DNA of 5,801 bases. Source: Candidatus Omnitrophota bacterium. Lineage in GTDB: Bacteria > Omnitrophota > Gorgyraeia > Gygaellales > Profunditerraquicolaceae. Made by a program: the position numbers and the translations under genes. Below the pieces are notes generated by a model. That model saw only the letters and a list, made by a program, of their open reading frames with translations. It did not search any database and was not told the origin of the DNA. The stretch covers positions 1-5,801 of the forward strand of contig JAQTMD010000101.1 in NCBI GenBank assembly GCA_028714595.1, in the 5' to 3' direction. The stretch's first letter is position 1, and each line of letters opens with the position of its first letter. This document shows, piece by piece, positions 1 through 5,801 of this stretch.

Positions 1-840
1 GTCCACAAGGCCGTCGGCAGGAACCTGCGCTGCATCTTCATCGACAACGGCCTGCTGCGCAAAGACGAACCCGCGCAGATAAAAAAGGTCTTCAGGACCG
101 GCTTCCATTTGAACCTCGACTATGTCGACGCGTCAAAACGGTTCCTCAAAAGCCTTACCGGCGTGGCGGACCCGGAAGAGAAACGCAAGATCATCGGCCG
201 CGAGTTCATCAGGGTCTTTGAGGCCGAGGCCGGCAAGATAAAAGGGTCGAAGTTCCTCGGCCAGGGCACGCTCTACCCCGACGTCATAGAATCGGTCTCT
301 GCGACCGGCGCCCCTTCGAGCAGGATCAAGAGCCACCACAATGTCGGGGGTCTGCCCGAGCACATGAAGCTCAAGCTTATCGAGCCGCTGCGCGACCTGT
401 TCAAGGACGAGGTGCGCTCCGTGGGCCGCGAGCTGGGCCTGCCCGAGACCGTCATCTACCGGCAGCCGTTCCCGGGCCCGGGCCTTGCCATCCGCATCAT
501 CGGCGAGGTCACCCCGAAGCGCCTGGAGATCCTGCGCGAAGTGGACAGCCGCGTGGTCGAAGAGATCCGCAAGGCCGGCCTCTACAACCAGGTATGGCAG
601 TCCTTTGCGATCCTGCTGCCCGTCAAGACCGTCGGCGTCATGGGCGACGAACGCACCTACGATAACGTGGTAGCGCTGCGCTGCGTCCAGTCTTCCGACG
701 GGATGACCGCCGACTGGGTCAGGCTTCCGTCCGAAGTGCTGGAACGGATCGCCAACCGCATCATCAACGAAGTCAAGGGCGTCAACCGCGTTGTCTACGA
801 TATTACCTCCAAACCTCCCGCGACCATCGAGTGGGAATAG
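1..840 (+). CDS. guaA: GMP synthase (glutamine-hydrolysing), C-terminal part; 5' end outside window
   Basis: GuaA makes GMP from XMP, ATP and glutamine in the cytoplasm, the last step of de novo guanine nucleotide synthesis. The visible 279 residues cover most of the ATP-pyrophosphatase domain and the C-terminal dimerisation domain. Frame 1 is open from the first base and begins VHKAVGRNLRCIFIDNGLLR, which in the family lies just after the SGGVDS P-loop; the P-loop and the glutamine amidotransferase domain are therefore cut off. Counting from the window start, conserved blocks are GQGTLYPD (87-94), SHHNVGGLP (111-119) and RQPFPGPGLAIR (154-165), the last two in the XMP/ATP-binding and dimerisation region. 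The protein ends in the family-typical KPPATIEWE before a TAG stop. With E. coli GuaA at about 525 residues, roughly half is present. A TTG at 109 is an internal Leu codon, not the start. The visible part has no frameshift or missing motif. dnaE follows after 44 bases on the same strand. Identification is very secure. Confidence 0.97.
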   Translation, partial: VHKAVGRNLRCIFIDNGLLRKDEPAQIKKVFRTGFHLNLDYVDASKRFLKSLTGVADPEEKRKIIGREFIRVFEAEAGKIKGSKFLGQGTLYPDVIESVSATGAPSSRIKSHHNVGGLPEHMKLKLIEPLRDLFKDEVRSVGRELGLPETVIYRQPFPGPGLAIRIIGEVTPKRLEILREVDSRVVEEIRKAGLYNQVWQSFAILLPVKTVGVMGDERTYDNVVALRCVQSSDGMTADWVRLPSEVLERIANRIINEVKGVNRVVYDITSKPPATIEWE

Positions 841-843
841 ATT

Positions 844-856
844 CGGCTCATAGCCG
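844..856 (+). other. Small intercistronic stem-loop after guaA
   Basis: CGGCT (844-848) pairs perfectly with AGCCG (852-856) around a 3-base CAT loop, starting four bases after the guaA stop. No T-run follows, so this is not a convincing intrinsic terminator. It could be an RNA-stability or processing element in a guaA-dnaE transcript, or chance. Nothing else recognisable lies in the 44-base gap, including promoter or ribosome-binding site. Confidence 0.3.
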
Positions 857-884
857 TTAGTCTTCAGCACGTCAGATCTTCATC

Positions 885-3800
885 ATGCCGCATTCCGAGT
901 TCGTCCACCTGCACCTGCATACGCAATACAGCCTCCTTGACGGCGCCTGCCGTATCCCCGACCTCCTGAGACTGGCAAACCAGTATAAAATGGGCTCCCT
1001 GGCGATCACCGATCACGGGAACATGTTCGGGGCCATCGAGTTTTACCTTGCCGCGCAAAAGGCCGGCATCAAGCCCATCATCGGCTGCGAGACGTACGTG
1101 GCGCCGAAGAGCCGCCTGGAAAAGAGTTCCTCCGGCATGGATGAATCCGCGTACCACCTGGTGCTGCTGGCCAAAGACGAGGCAGGTTACCAGAACCTGA
1201 TGAAGCTCGTCTCGACCGCCTACCTCGAAGGGTTCTATTACCGTCCGCGCATCGACAAGGAAGTGCTTGCGCGTTACCACGAAGGCCTCATCGGCATGAC
1301 CGCCTGCCTGAAAGGGGAAGTCCCGCGGCTTTTGAACCAGGACCGGTTTAATGACGCGCTCAAGGCAGCCGACGAGTACCACCAGATCCTCGGCAAAGGC
1401 AACTTTTATCTCGAGCTGCAGGACAACGGGATAGCCGAACAGAAAAAGGCCATTGCCGGGCTCCTGAAGATCTCCGCAGAACTGCATGTCCCGTGCGTTG
1501 CCACCAATGACGTGCATTACCTGGCCCGCAGCGATGCCCGCGCCCACGAAGCGCTGCTGTGCATCCAGACGCAGACGACGTTGAACGATGAAAACCGTAT
1601 GCGGCTTTCGACGGACGAGTTCTATTTCAAGTCGCCGCAGGAGATGAAGGAGCTTTTTAAGGAGGTCCCTGATGCGATCCGCAATTCCCTGGAGATCGCC
1701 GCGCGCTGTAACCTCGAGCTGGATTTCAAGAAAGTGCATTTGCCGCGGTATGAGCCGCCTGAGGGAAAGACTAAAGAGGCTTATTTGCGCGAGCTGTGCG
1801 AACGGGCGCTGCCCGAACGTTTCCCCGGCGCCGACCCCGCTATCCGCCAGCGCCTGGAGCATGAGCTTGCCACCATCCAGAAGATGGGCTTTACCAGTTA
1901 TTTTCTCATCGTCTGGGATTTCATCCATTTTGCCAAAGGAGAGCATATCCCCGTCGGCCCGGGCCGCGGCTCGGCGGCAGGAAGCATCGTCAGTTACCTG
2001 CTGGGTATTACGGACATCGATCCCCTGAGGTATAAACTCCTCTTCGAGCGGTTCCTCAACCCCGAACGCGTCAGCCTTCCGGATATCGACATCGATTTCT
2101 GCTACGAGCGCAGGCAGGAGGTCATCGATTATGTTACCCGCAAGTACGGCAGGGAGAACGTCGCGCAGATCATCACCTTCGGCACCATGCAGGCCCGCGC
2201 CGTGGTGCGCGACGTGGGCAGGGTCATGGGCATGGATTATGCCGAGGTCGACCGCATCGCAAAACTCATCCCGCCTCCCGACCCCGGCAACACCGACTAC
2301 GGCCTGAAGGACGCCCTGGTCAACGAGCCCGAGCTTAAATCTCTCTATACCAACGATCCCCGGATAAAGCAGCTCATGGACGCAGCGCTTGCCCTGGAGG
2401 GTCTGAACCGCCATGCCTCGGTGCACGCTGCCGGCGTGGTAATAGCCGACAGGCCGCTGGACAATTACCTGCCGCTGTTCATGACGCAGGACGACCAGGT
2501 CACCACGGGCTATGAAATGGGCTCCCTGGAAAAGATCGGCCTGTTGAAAGTCGATTTTCTGGGACTGCGGACCCTCACGGTCATCGACCAGGCAGTCAAG
2601 CTGATCAAACAGACCAGGGGCATCGAGATCGACATCCGCGCGATTTCCTTCGACGACAAGAAAACGTACCAGTTGCTGTCGCTGGCGCAGACCTTCGGCG
2701 TGTTCCAGCTTGAAAGTTCGGGGATGCGCGACCTCCTGAAGAAGATGGAACCCGAGCAGTTCGAAGACCTCATCGCGCTGCTCGCCCTGTACCGGCCCGG
2801 CCCCATGGGCTCGGGCATGCTGCAGGATTTCATCCAGCGCAAGAAGGGGCTGGTGCCGATCAAGTTCGATCACCGCCTCCTGGAGCCGGTCTTACAGGGC
2901 ACCTACGGCATCATGCTGTACCAGGAGCAGATCATGCAGATCGCTTCGGGCCTGGCGGGTTTCAGCCTGGCGCAGGCAGACCTGCTGCGCAGGGCCATGG
3001 CCAAAAAGATACCCGAGGTCATGGAGCAGCAGCGTAAGGCCTTTGTAACGGGCTGCCTGAAGAACGGCATAACGGACAAGACCGCCAACAAGATCTTCGA
3101 CCAGATCGTGTTTTTCAGCGGTTACGGGTTCAACCGCAGCCACAGCGCAGCGTATGCCGTGATCTCATATCGCACGGCGTACCTGAAGGCCAACTTCCCG
3201 GTGGAATTCATGACCGCGCTTTTGACGTCCGAGCGCGACAACACCGACAAGATCGTCGAGTACGTCAACGAAGCCCAGCGCATGGGCATCGAGGTCCTTG
3301 CGCCGGACATTAACTACAGCGACGCCTATTTTACCGTTGACAGCATCGAGAAGAAACGGATCAGGTTCGGGCTGCTGGCGATCAAGAACGTGGGCAGGGG
3401 GGCGGTGGAATCCCTGGTCGCCGCTCGCAGCGAGCAGGGACCGTTCAAATCGCTGGAAGACCTCTGCCGGCGCATCGATTTGCGGCTGTTCAACCGGAAA
3501 GTGCTGGAGAGCATCATCAAATGCGGGGTGCTCGATTGTTTCGGTCAGGCGCGCGCGCAGTTGTTCGCCGACCTTGATGGGGTAATGGAATGCGCATCGC
3601 GCTCTGCGCGGGAAAAGGCGACGGGCCAGCTTTCGTTCTTTGACGGCGCTGAGGCCCGGCAGGGCTTCAGCGCCGCAAACGGCAGCACGCGGCCGGTGAT
3701 AAAGGAGTGGCCGGAACCGCAGCTGTTGGCGTTTGAAAAGGAGCTGCTGGGGTTTTACATGAGCGGTCATCCGCTGGCGCGCTATGCACGGCAGCTCAAA

Positions 3801-4343
3801 CGTTTTTCCTCGTCCCAGATATCCGACCTTACCAAATACAAGGACGCGGATCCGGTCAAGATCGTGGGACTGGTAACCAAGATAAAGTACACGGTGACGC
3901 GGAAGAAACAGGAGAAGATGGCGATACTGCTGCTTGAGGACCTTGACGGGATCATAGAAACGCTCGTGTTTCCGCAGAGTTACGCAAAAGTCGCCAAATA
4001 CCTGCAGCAGGGCAGCGTGGTCCTGCTCAGGGGCAGGCTGGACCTGAAAGAGAACACGCCCAAGATAATCTGCGACGACCTGTTCCCCTTTGATGAGGTC
4101 CACAAACTGGTCAATGCCCTGCGTGTCGACCTCGTTGGGCTCAAGGACAGCCTTTTTGAAAGCCTCAAGGATGTTTTGCGTTCTTCCCCGGGTTCCATCC
4201 CGGTATACCTGCACCTGGATACTCCGGCGAAGGCGCGTGTCCAGGTCGTTGTCGGACAGGAACTTTTTGTCGATCCCAACGAAAAACTCATTCAGGATAT
4301 TGAAAACCTCATCGGAGAGAACAGGATAGTGCTGAACATTTAG
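885..4343 (+). CDS. dnaE: DNA polymerase III subunit alpha (DnaE1-type), replicative polymerase
   Basis: This is the catalytic subunit of the chromosomal replicase, extending DNA while held on the sliding clamp. At 1152 residues it matches the family (E. coli 1160). Domains in order: N-terminal PHP domain (about 6-230) with HLHLHTQYS, ITDHGN, GCE, TACLKGE and TNDVHYL; polymerase palm/fingers with VGPGRGSAAGS (357-367), LPDIDIDFC carrying D402 and D404, and KVDFLGLRTLT carrying D557, matching E. coli D401, D403 and D555; helix-hairpin-helix region near 826-850 (GLLAIKNVG); clamp-binding motif QLSFF (915-919), at the position of E. coli QADMF; OB fold (about 991-1065); and a C-terminal domain. 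All nine PHP metal ligands known from Mycobacterium DnaE1 appear present, unlike in E. coli, so intrinsic proofreading is plausible (inference). The ATG at 885 is the only usable start, since an in-frame TAG sits at 858-860. No Shine-Dalgarno site is visible. It is probably transcribed with guaA. No intein or frameshift. Confidence 0.98.
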   Translation: MPHSEFVHLHLHTQYSLLDGACRIPDLLRLANQYKMGSLAITDHGNMFGAIEFYLAAQKAGIKPIIGCETYVAPKSRLEKSSSGMDESAYHLVLLAKDEAGYQNLMKLVSTAYLEGFYYRPRIDKEVLARYHEGLIGMTACLKGEVPRLLNQDRFNDALKAADEYHQILGKGNFYLELQDNGIAEQKKAIAGLLKISAELHVPCVATNDVHYLARSDARAHEALLCIQTQTTLNDENRMRLSTDEFYFKSPQEMKELFKEVPDAIRNSLEIAARCNLELDFKKVHLPRYEPPEGKTKEAYLRELCERALPERFPGADPAIRQRLEHELATIQKMGFTSYFLIVWDFIHFAKGEHIPVGPGRGSAAGSIVSYLLGITDIDPLRYKLLFERFLNPERVSLPDIDIDFCYERRQEVIDYVTRKYGRENVAQIITFGTMQARAVVRDVGRVMGMDYAEVDRIAKLIPPPDPGNTDYGLKDALVNEPELKSLYTNDPRIKQLMDAALALEGLNRHASVHAAGVVIADRPLDNYLPLFMTQDDQVTTGYEMGSLEKIGLLKVDFLGLRTLTVIDQAVKLIKQTRGIEIDIRAISFDDKKTYQLLSLAQTFGVFQLESSGMRDLLKKMEPEQFEDLIALLALYRPGPMGSGMLQDFIQRKKGLVPIKFDHRLLEPVLQGTYGIMLYQEQIMQIASGLAGFSLAQADLLRRAMAKKIPEVMEQQRKAFVTGCLKNGITDKTANKIFDQIVFFSGYGFNRSHSAAYAVISYRTAYLKANFPVEFMTALLTSERDNTDKIVEYVNEAQRMGIEVLAPDINYSDAYFTVDSIEKKRIRFGLLAIKNVGRGAVESLVAARSEQGPFKSLEDLCRRIDLRLFNRKVLESIIKCGVLDCFGQARAQLFADLDGVMECASRSAREKATGQLSFFDGAEARQGFSAANGSTRPVIKEWPEPQLLAFEKELLGFYMSGHPLARYARQLKRFSSSQISDLTKYKDADPVKIVGLVTKIKYTVTRKKQEKMAILLLEDLDGIIETLVFPQSYAKVAKYLQQGSVVLLRGRLDLKENTPKIICDDLFPFDEVHKLVNALRVDLVGLKDSLFESLKDVLRSSPGSIPVYLHLDTPAKARVQVVVGQELFVDPNEKLIQDIENLIGENRIVLNI

Positions 4344-4369
4344 GAGAAGACCGAAGACTGAATTTTTTG

Positions 4370-4398
4370 TTGACCTTTACCCGAAATTATGCTATATT
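4370..4398 (+). promoter_or_regulatory. Strong sigma70-type promoter with extended -10 for the HU/IHF gene
   Basis: A -35 element TTGACC (4370-4375) and a -10 element TATATT (4393-4398) are separated by exactly 17 bases. Each matches consensus at five of six positions, and TGC directly before the -10 (4390-4392) gives an extended -10. A short A/T tract (4361-4368, AATTTTTT) lies just upstream of the -35 and could act as a weak UP element. Transcription would be expected to start near 4405, giving a leader of about 75 bases. This is the best promoter in the window, and it sits in a locally AT-rich gap between GC-rich genes. High output fits an abundant nucleoid protein. Confidence 0.8.
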
Positions 4399-4436
4399 TA
4401 TCTGTAAATATCCGTAACATTTTGCTGACCTTATAG

Positions 4437-4464
4437 TTGCAAACACAACACCCGTTGTGCGCGA
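4437..4464 (+). promoter_or_regulatory. Leader hairpin just upstream of the HU/IHF ribosome-binding site
   Basis: CACAAC (4444-4449) pairs perfectly with GTTGTG (4454-4459) across a 4-base ACCC loop. The stem can extend outward by TTGC (4437-4440) with GCGA (4461-4464), including one G-T wobble, across an AAA/C internal loop. The hairpin ends four bases before the AGGAGG site and leaves that site unpaired. A competing pairing exists between GTTG (4436-4439) and CAAC (4446-4449). The structure may stabilise the 5' end of the mRNA or tune translation. The role is inferred; the pairing is visible. Confidence 0.45.
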
Positions 4465-4468
4465 AGAC

Positions 4469-4474
4469 AGGAGG
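4469..4474 (+). promoter_or_regulatory. Strong Shine-Dalgarno site that favours the second ATG of the HU/IHF gene
   Basis: AGGAGG is a full match to the anti-Shine-Dalgarno core. It ends two bases before the ATG at 4477 and five bases before the ATG at 4480. The longer spacing is much closer to the usual optimum, so 4480 is the likelier start. It is the only strong ribosome-binding site in the window; dnaE and hisS have none visible. Confidence 0.8.
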
Positions 4475-4479
4475 AAATG

Positions 4480-4752
4480 ATGACCAAAAAAGATATCATC
4501 CTTAAAGTTGCCGATGAGACCAACCTGAAGCAGACCGACGTCAAAAGAGTCGTGCAGAAGACGTTCGATTACATGGTCGAGGCGCTCGTCAGAGGCGAAA
4601 AGATCGAACTGCGTAATTTCGGAGTCTTTAAAATAAAAGAACGCAAGAGCCGCACCGGCAGAAACCCCCGTACTGGTCAAGTCGTCCCTGTTCCTCCCAG
4701 GAAAGTCGTTGTTTTCAAGCCTGGCCTTGAAATGAAACACAAGGTAAAATAG
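4480..4752 (+). CDS. HU/IHF-family DNA-bending nucleoid protein
   Basis: This is a small basic protein of 90 residues that dimerises, bends DNA and helps organise the nucleoid. From the second Met the sequence starts MTKKDIILKVADETNLKQTD, typical of the family's first helices. Further blocks are ELRNFGVFKIKERK (43-56), then the DNA-binding beta arm GRNPRTGQ (60-67), whose Pro63 coincides with the DNA-intercalating Pro63 of E. coli HU, and VVVFKPG (76-82). Both the length and this register support the 4480 start; an adjacent in-frame ATG at 4477 would add one Met. The arm RTGRNPRTG and the KVVVFKPG ending resemble IHF subunits as much as HU, so hup, ihfA or ihfB cannot be chosen from sequence alone and no symbol is given. 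It has its own strong promoter, hairpin leader and Shine-Dalgarno site. hisS follows after 21 bases with no terminator. It is likely highly expressed. Confidence 0.96.
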   Translation: MTKKDIILKVADETNLKQTDVKRVVQKTFDYMVEALVRGEKIELRNFGVFKIKERKSRTGRNPRTGQVVPVPPRKVVVFKPGLEMKHKVK

Positions 4753-4773
4753 TTCCTCGAAATCCAATTCCCT

Positions 4774-5801
4774 ATGTTCAAACGAGTCCCTGGCACCAGA
4801 GATATACTGCCTGACCAGGCACCGGTCTGGCAGCATATCGAAGGCGTCAGCCGCAGAATCTTTTCCCTTCATAATTATCTCGAGATACGTCCGCCGCTTA
4901 TCGAAGAGGCAACGCTCTTTGCCCGTTCGCTGGGGGAGGGCGCCGAGATCGTTCGCAAGCAGATGTTTGAGATCCGCCGCGACCAGGATATCTATGCGCT
5001 CAGGCCCGAAGGCACCGCCTCCGTTGTCCGCGCCTACCTTGAAAACAATCTGGATAAGACGCTCGGGTTCGTGAAATTATATTATGCGGGTCCGATGTTC
5101 CGCGCCGAACGGCCGCAAAAGGGCAGGCTGCGCCAGTTCCATCATATCGGCTGCGAAGCGATCGGCAGCTATGGCCCTGAGATAGACATCGAGGTGATCT
5201 GTCTGGCACAAGCGCTTTTGGCTGCGTACGGGATACAGGGGTATACGATCGCGCTCAACAGCCTGGGGTGTGCCGCGGACAAAAAGGCCTTGAACAGCCT
5301 GCTTAAGGAAAGGTTGCAAGGTCCTCTCTCCGGGCTCTGTGAAGACTGCCGCGACCGCTTTGACCGCAATGTCCTGCGTATTCTCGATTGCAAGCAGGAA
5401 GGCTGCCGCCGGATAGTGGACGGCATCAACATCGGCCATGACCATCTCTGTCAGGAATGCGCAAGACATTTTGAGACCGTCAAACACGGCCTGGATGCGC
5501 TCGGGATAGCCTATGAGGTGATGCCGCGCCTGGTCCGCGGACTCGATTATTACAACCGGACGGTATTTGAATTCAAACACCCGGAGCTCGGGCCCCAACA
5601 GGATGCCCTGGGTGCGGGCGGCAGATACGACGGCCTGGTCAAGGAACTCGGCGGGCCGGAGACGGGGGCTATCGGTTTCGCGTTCGGGGTGGAGCGGTTG
5701 TTGTTGGCCGGCAAATCATTGGTGGATGACCAGGCCGCAGGTTTGCCGCTGGTGTATCTGATCACCCTCGGGGACAAAGCCCTGCAGGAGGGTATGAAGC
5801 T
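4774..5801 (+). CDS. hisS: Histidyl-tRNA synthetase, N-terminal part; 3' end outside window
   Basis: HisRS is a class II aminoacyl-tRNA synthetase that charges tRNA-His with histidine in the cytoplasm. The window holds 342 full codons of an expected 410-430, so the catalytic core is complete and the C-terminal anticodon-binding domain is mostly missing. Visible elements: FKRVPGTRDILPD (2-14) opening motif 1; RPEGTASVVR (77-86); motif 2, GPMFRAERPQKGRLRQFHH (106-124) with Arg110; a Cys-rich insertion domain (about 166-250) with CEDC (189-192), C206, C211 and CQEC (226-229); the HisA motif LVRGLDYYNRTVFE (253-266) with Arg255 matching the catalytic Arg259 of E. coli; HisB ALGAGGRYDGLV (278-289); and motif 3 AIGFAFGVERLL (299-310). 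His124 sits where E. coli has the substrate-contacting Gln127. The ATG at 4774 is chosen because the family N-terminus begins there; no Shine-Dalgarno site is visible. It probably depends on the upstream HU/IHF promoter. Confidence 0.97.
   Translation, partial: MFKRVPGTRDILPDQAPVWQHIEGVSRRIFSLHNYLEIRPPLIEEATLFARSLGEGAEIVRKQMFEIRRDQDIYALRPEGTASVVRAYLENNLDKTLGFVKLYYAGPMFRAERPQKGRLRQFHHIGCEAIGSYGPEIDIEVICLAQALLAAYGIQGYTIALNSLGCAADKKALNSLLKERLQGPLSGLCEDCRDRFDRNVLRILDCKQEGCRRIVDGINIGHDHLCQECARHFETVKHGLDALGIAYEVMPRLVRGLDYYNRTVFEFKHPELGPQQDALGAGGRYDGLVKELGGPETGAIGFAFGVERLLLAGKSLVDDQAAGLPLVYLITLGDKALQEGMK

Noticed and set aside
133..870. Minus-strand open frame (245 codons) opposite guaA
   Set aside because: It is a shadow of guaA caused by the same codon bias; the product has no family resemblance and guaA is unambiguous.
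864..2873. Long open frame (669 codons) on the minus strand opposite dnaE
   Set aside because: It lies wholly antisense to a certain dnaE. The C/G-rich third positions of dnaE remove stops from the complementary frame. The translation is a His/Gln/Asp/Val-rich mix with no recognisable domain.
3165..4214. Minus-strand open frame (349 codons) opposite the 3' half of dnaE
   Set aside because: Antisense shadow; it overlaps conserved HhH and OB-fold coding and resembles no known protein.
4344..4369. Possible terminator after dnaE (TTTTTT at 4363-4368)
   Set aside because: No stable hairpin precedes the T-run; the preceding GAAGAC copies are direct, not inverted. The tract is better read as part of the promoter's AT-rich upstream region.
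4346..4468. Three copies of GAAGAC around the HU/IHF promoter (4346-4351, 4353-4358, 4463-4468)
   Set aside because: A six-base word with irregular spacing is likely chance, and it also occurs inside hisS. No operator symmetry is visible.
5077..5598. Minus-strand open frames opposite hisS (5077-5598 and 5550-5777)
   Set aside because: hisS on the + strand is open through the window edge and carries all class II motifs, so these are antisense shadows.
1..5801. A hidden novel system (defence, mobile element, CRISPR, RNA gene)
   Set aside because: Nearly every base is explained by four well-known housekeeping genes, and the gaps are only 44, 136 and 21 bases. I saw no long repeats, terminal inverted repeats, tRNA-like folds or unknown reading frames.

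Overview
This window comes from a bacterial chromosome. It holds four housekeeping genes, all on the + strand: the 3' end of guaA (GMP synthase), a complete dnaE (DNA polymerase III alpha), a complete HU/IHF-family DNA-binding protein gene, and the 5' part of hisS (histidyl-tRNA synthetase). The DNA is moderately GC-rich with C/G-rich third codon positions, and the genes read cleanly with the standard bacterial code. The HU/IHF protein, with its 'ELRNFGVF' and 'GRNPRTG...VPPRKVV.FKPG' pattern, resembles versions I associate with the PVC group and candidate phyla such as Omnitrophica. That placement is an impression from protein style, not a demonstrated assignment.

Layout. Bases 1-840 encode the C-terminal half of GuaA. 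A 44-base gap (841-884) follows, with a small stem-loop and no visible promoter or Shine-Dalgarno site. Bases 885-4343 encode DnaE, with an intact PHP metal site, the three polymerase aspartates, a clamp-binding motif and an OB fold. The 136-base gap at 4344-4479 is the main regulatory region: a strong sigma70-type promoter with an extended -10, a leader with a hairpin, and a strong AGGAGG ribosome-binding site. The HU/IHF gene follows (4480-4752). After 21 bases hisS begins at 4774 and runs off the right edge.

How the genes fit together. guaA and dnaE look co-transcribed from a promoter upstream of the window. The HU/IHF gene has its own strong promoter. No terminator separates it from hisS, so hisS is probably transcribed with it but translated less efficiently, because it lacks a recognisable Shine-Dalgarno site. 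The themes are nucleotide supply, replication, nucleoid architecture and translation.

I found no mobile element, CRISPR array, RNA gene, toxin/defence system or unknown gene cluster. The observations worth a second look are modest: the predicted self-proofreading PHP domain of DnaE, the structured HU/IHF leader, and a His in place of a usually conserved Gln in motif 2 of HisRS.
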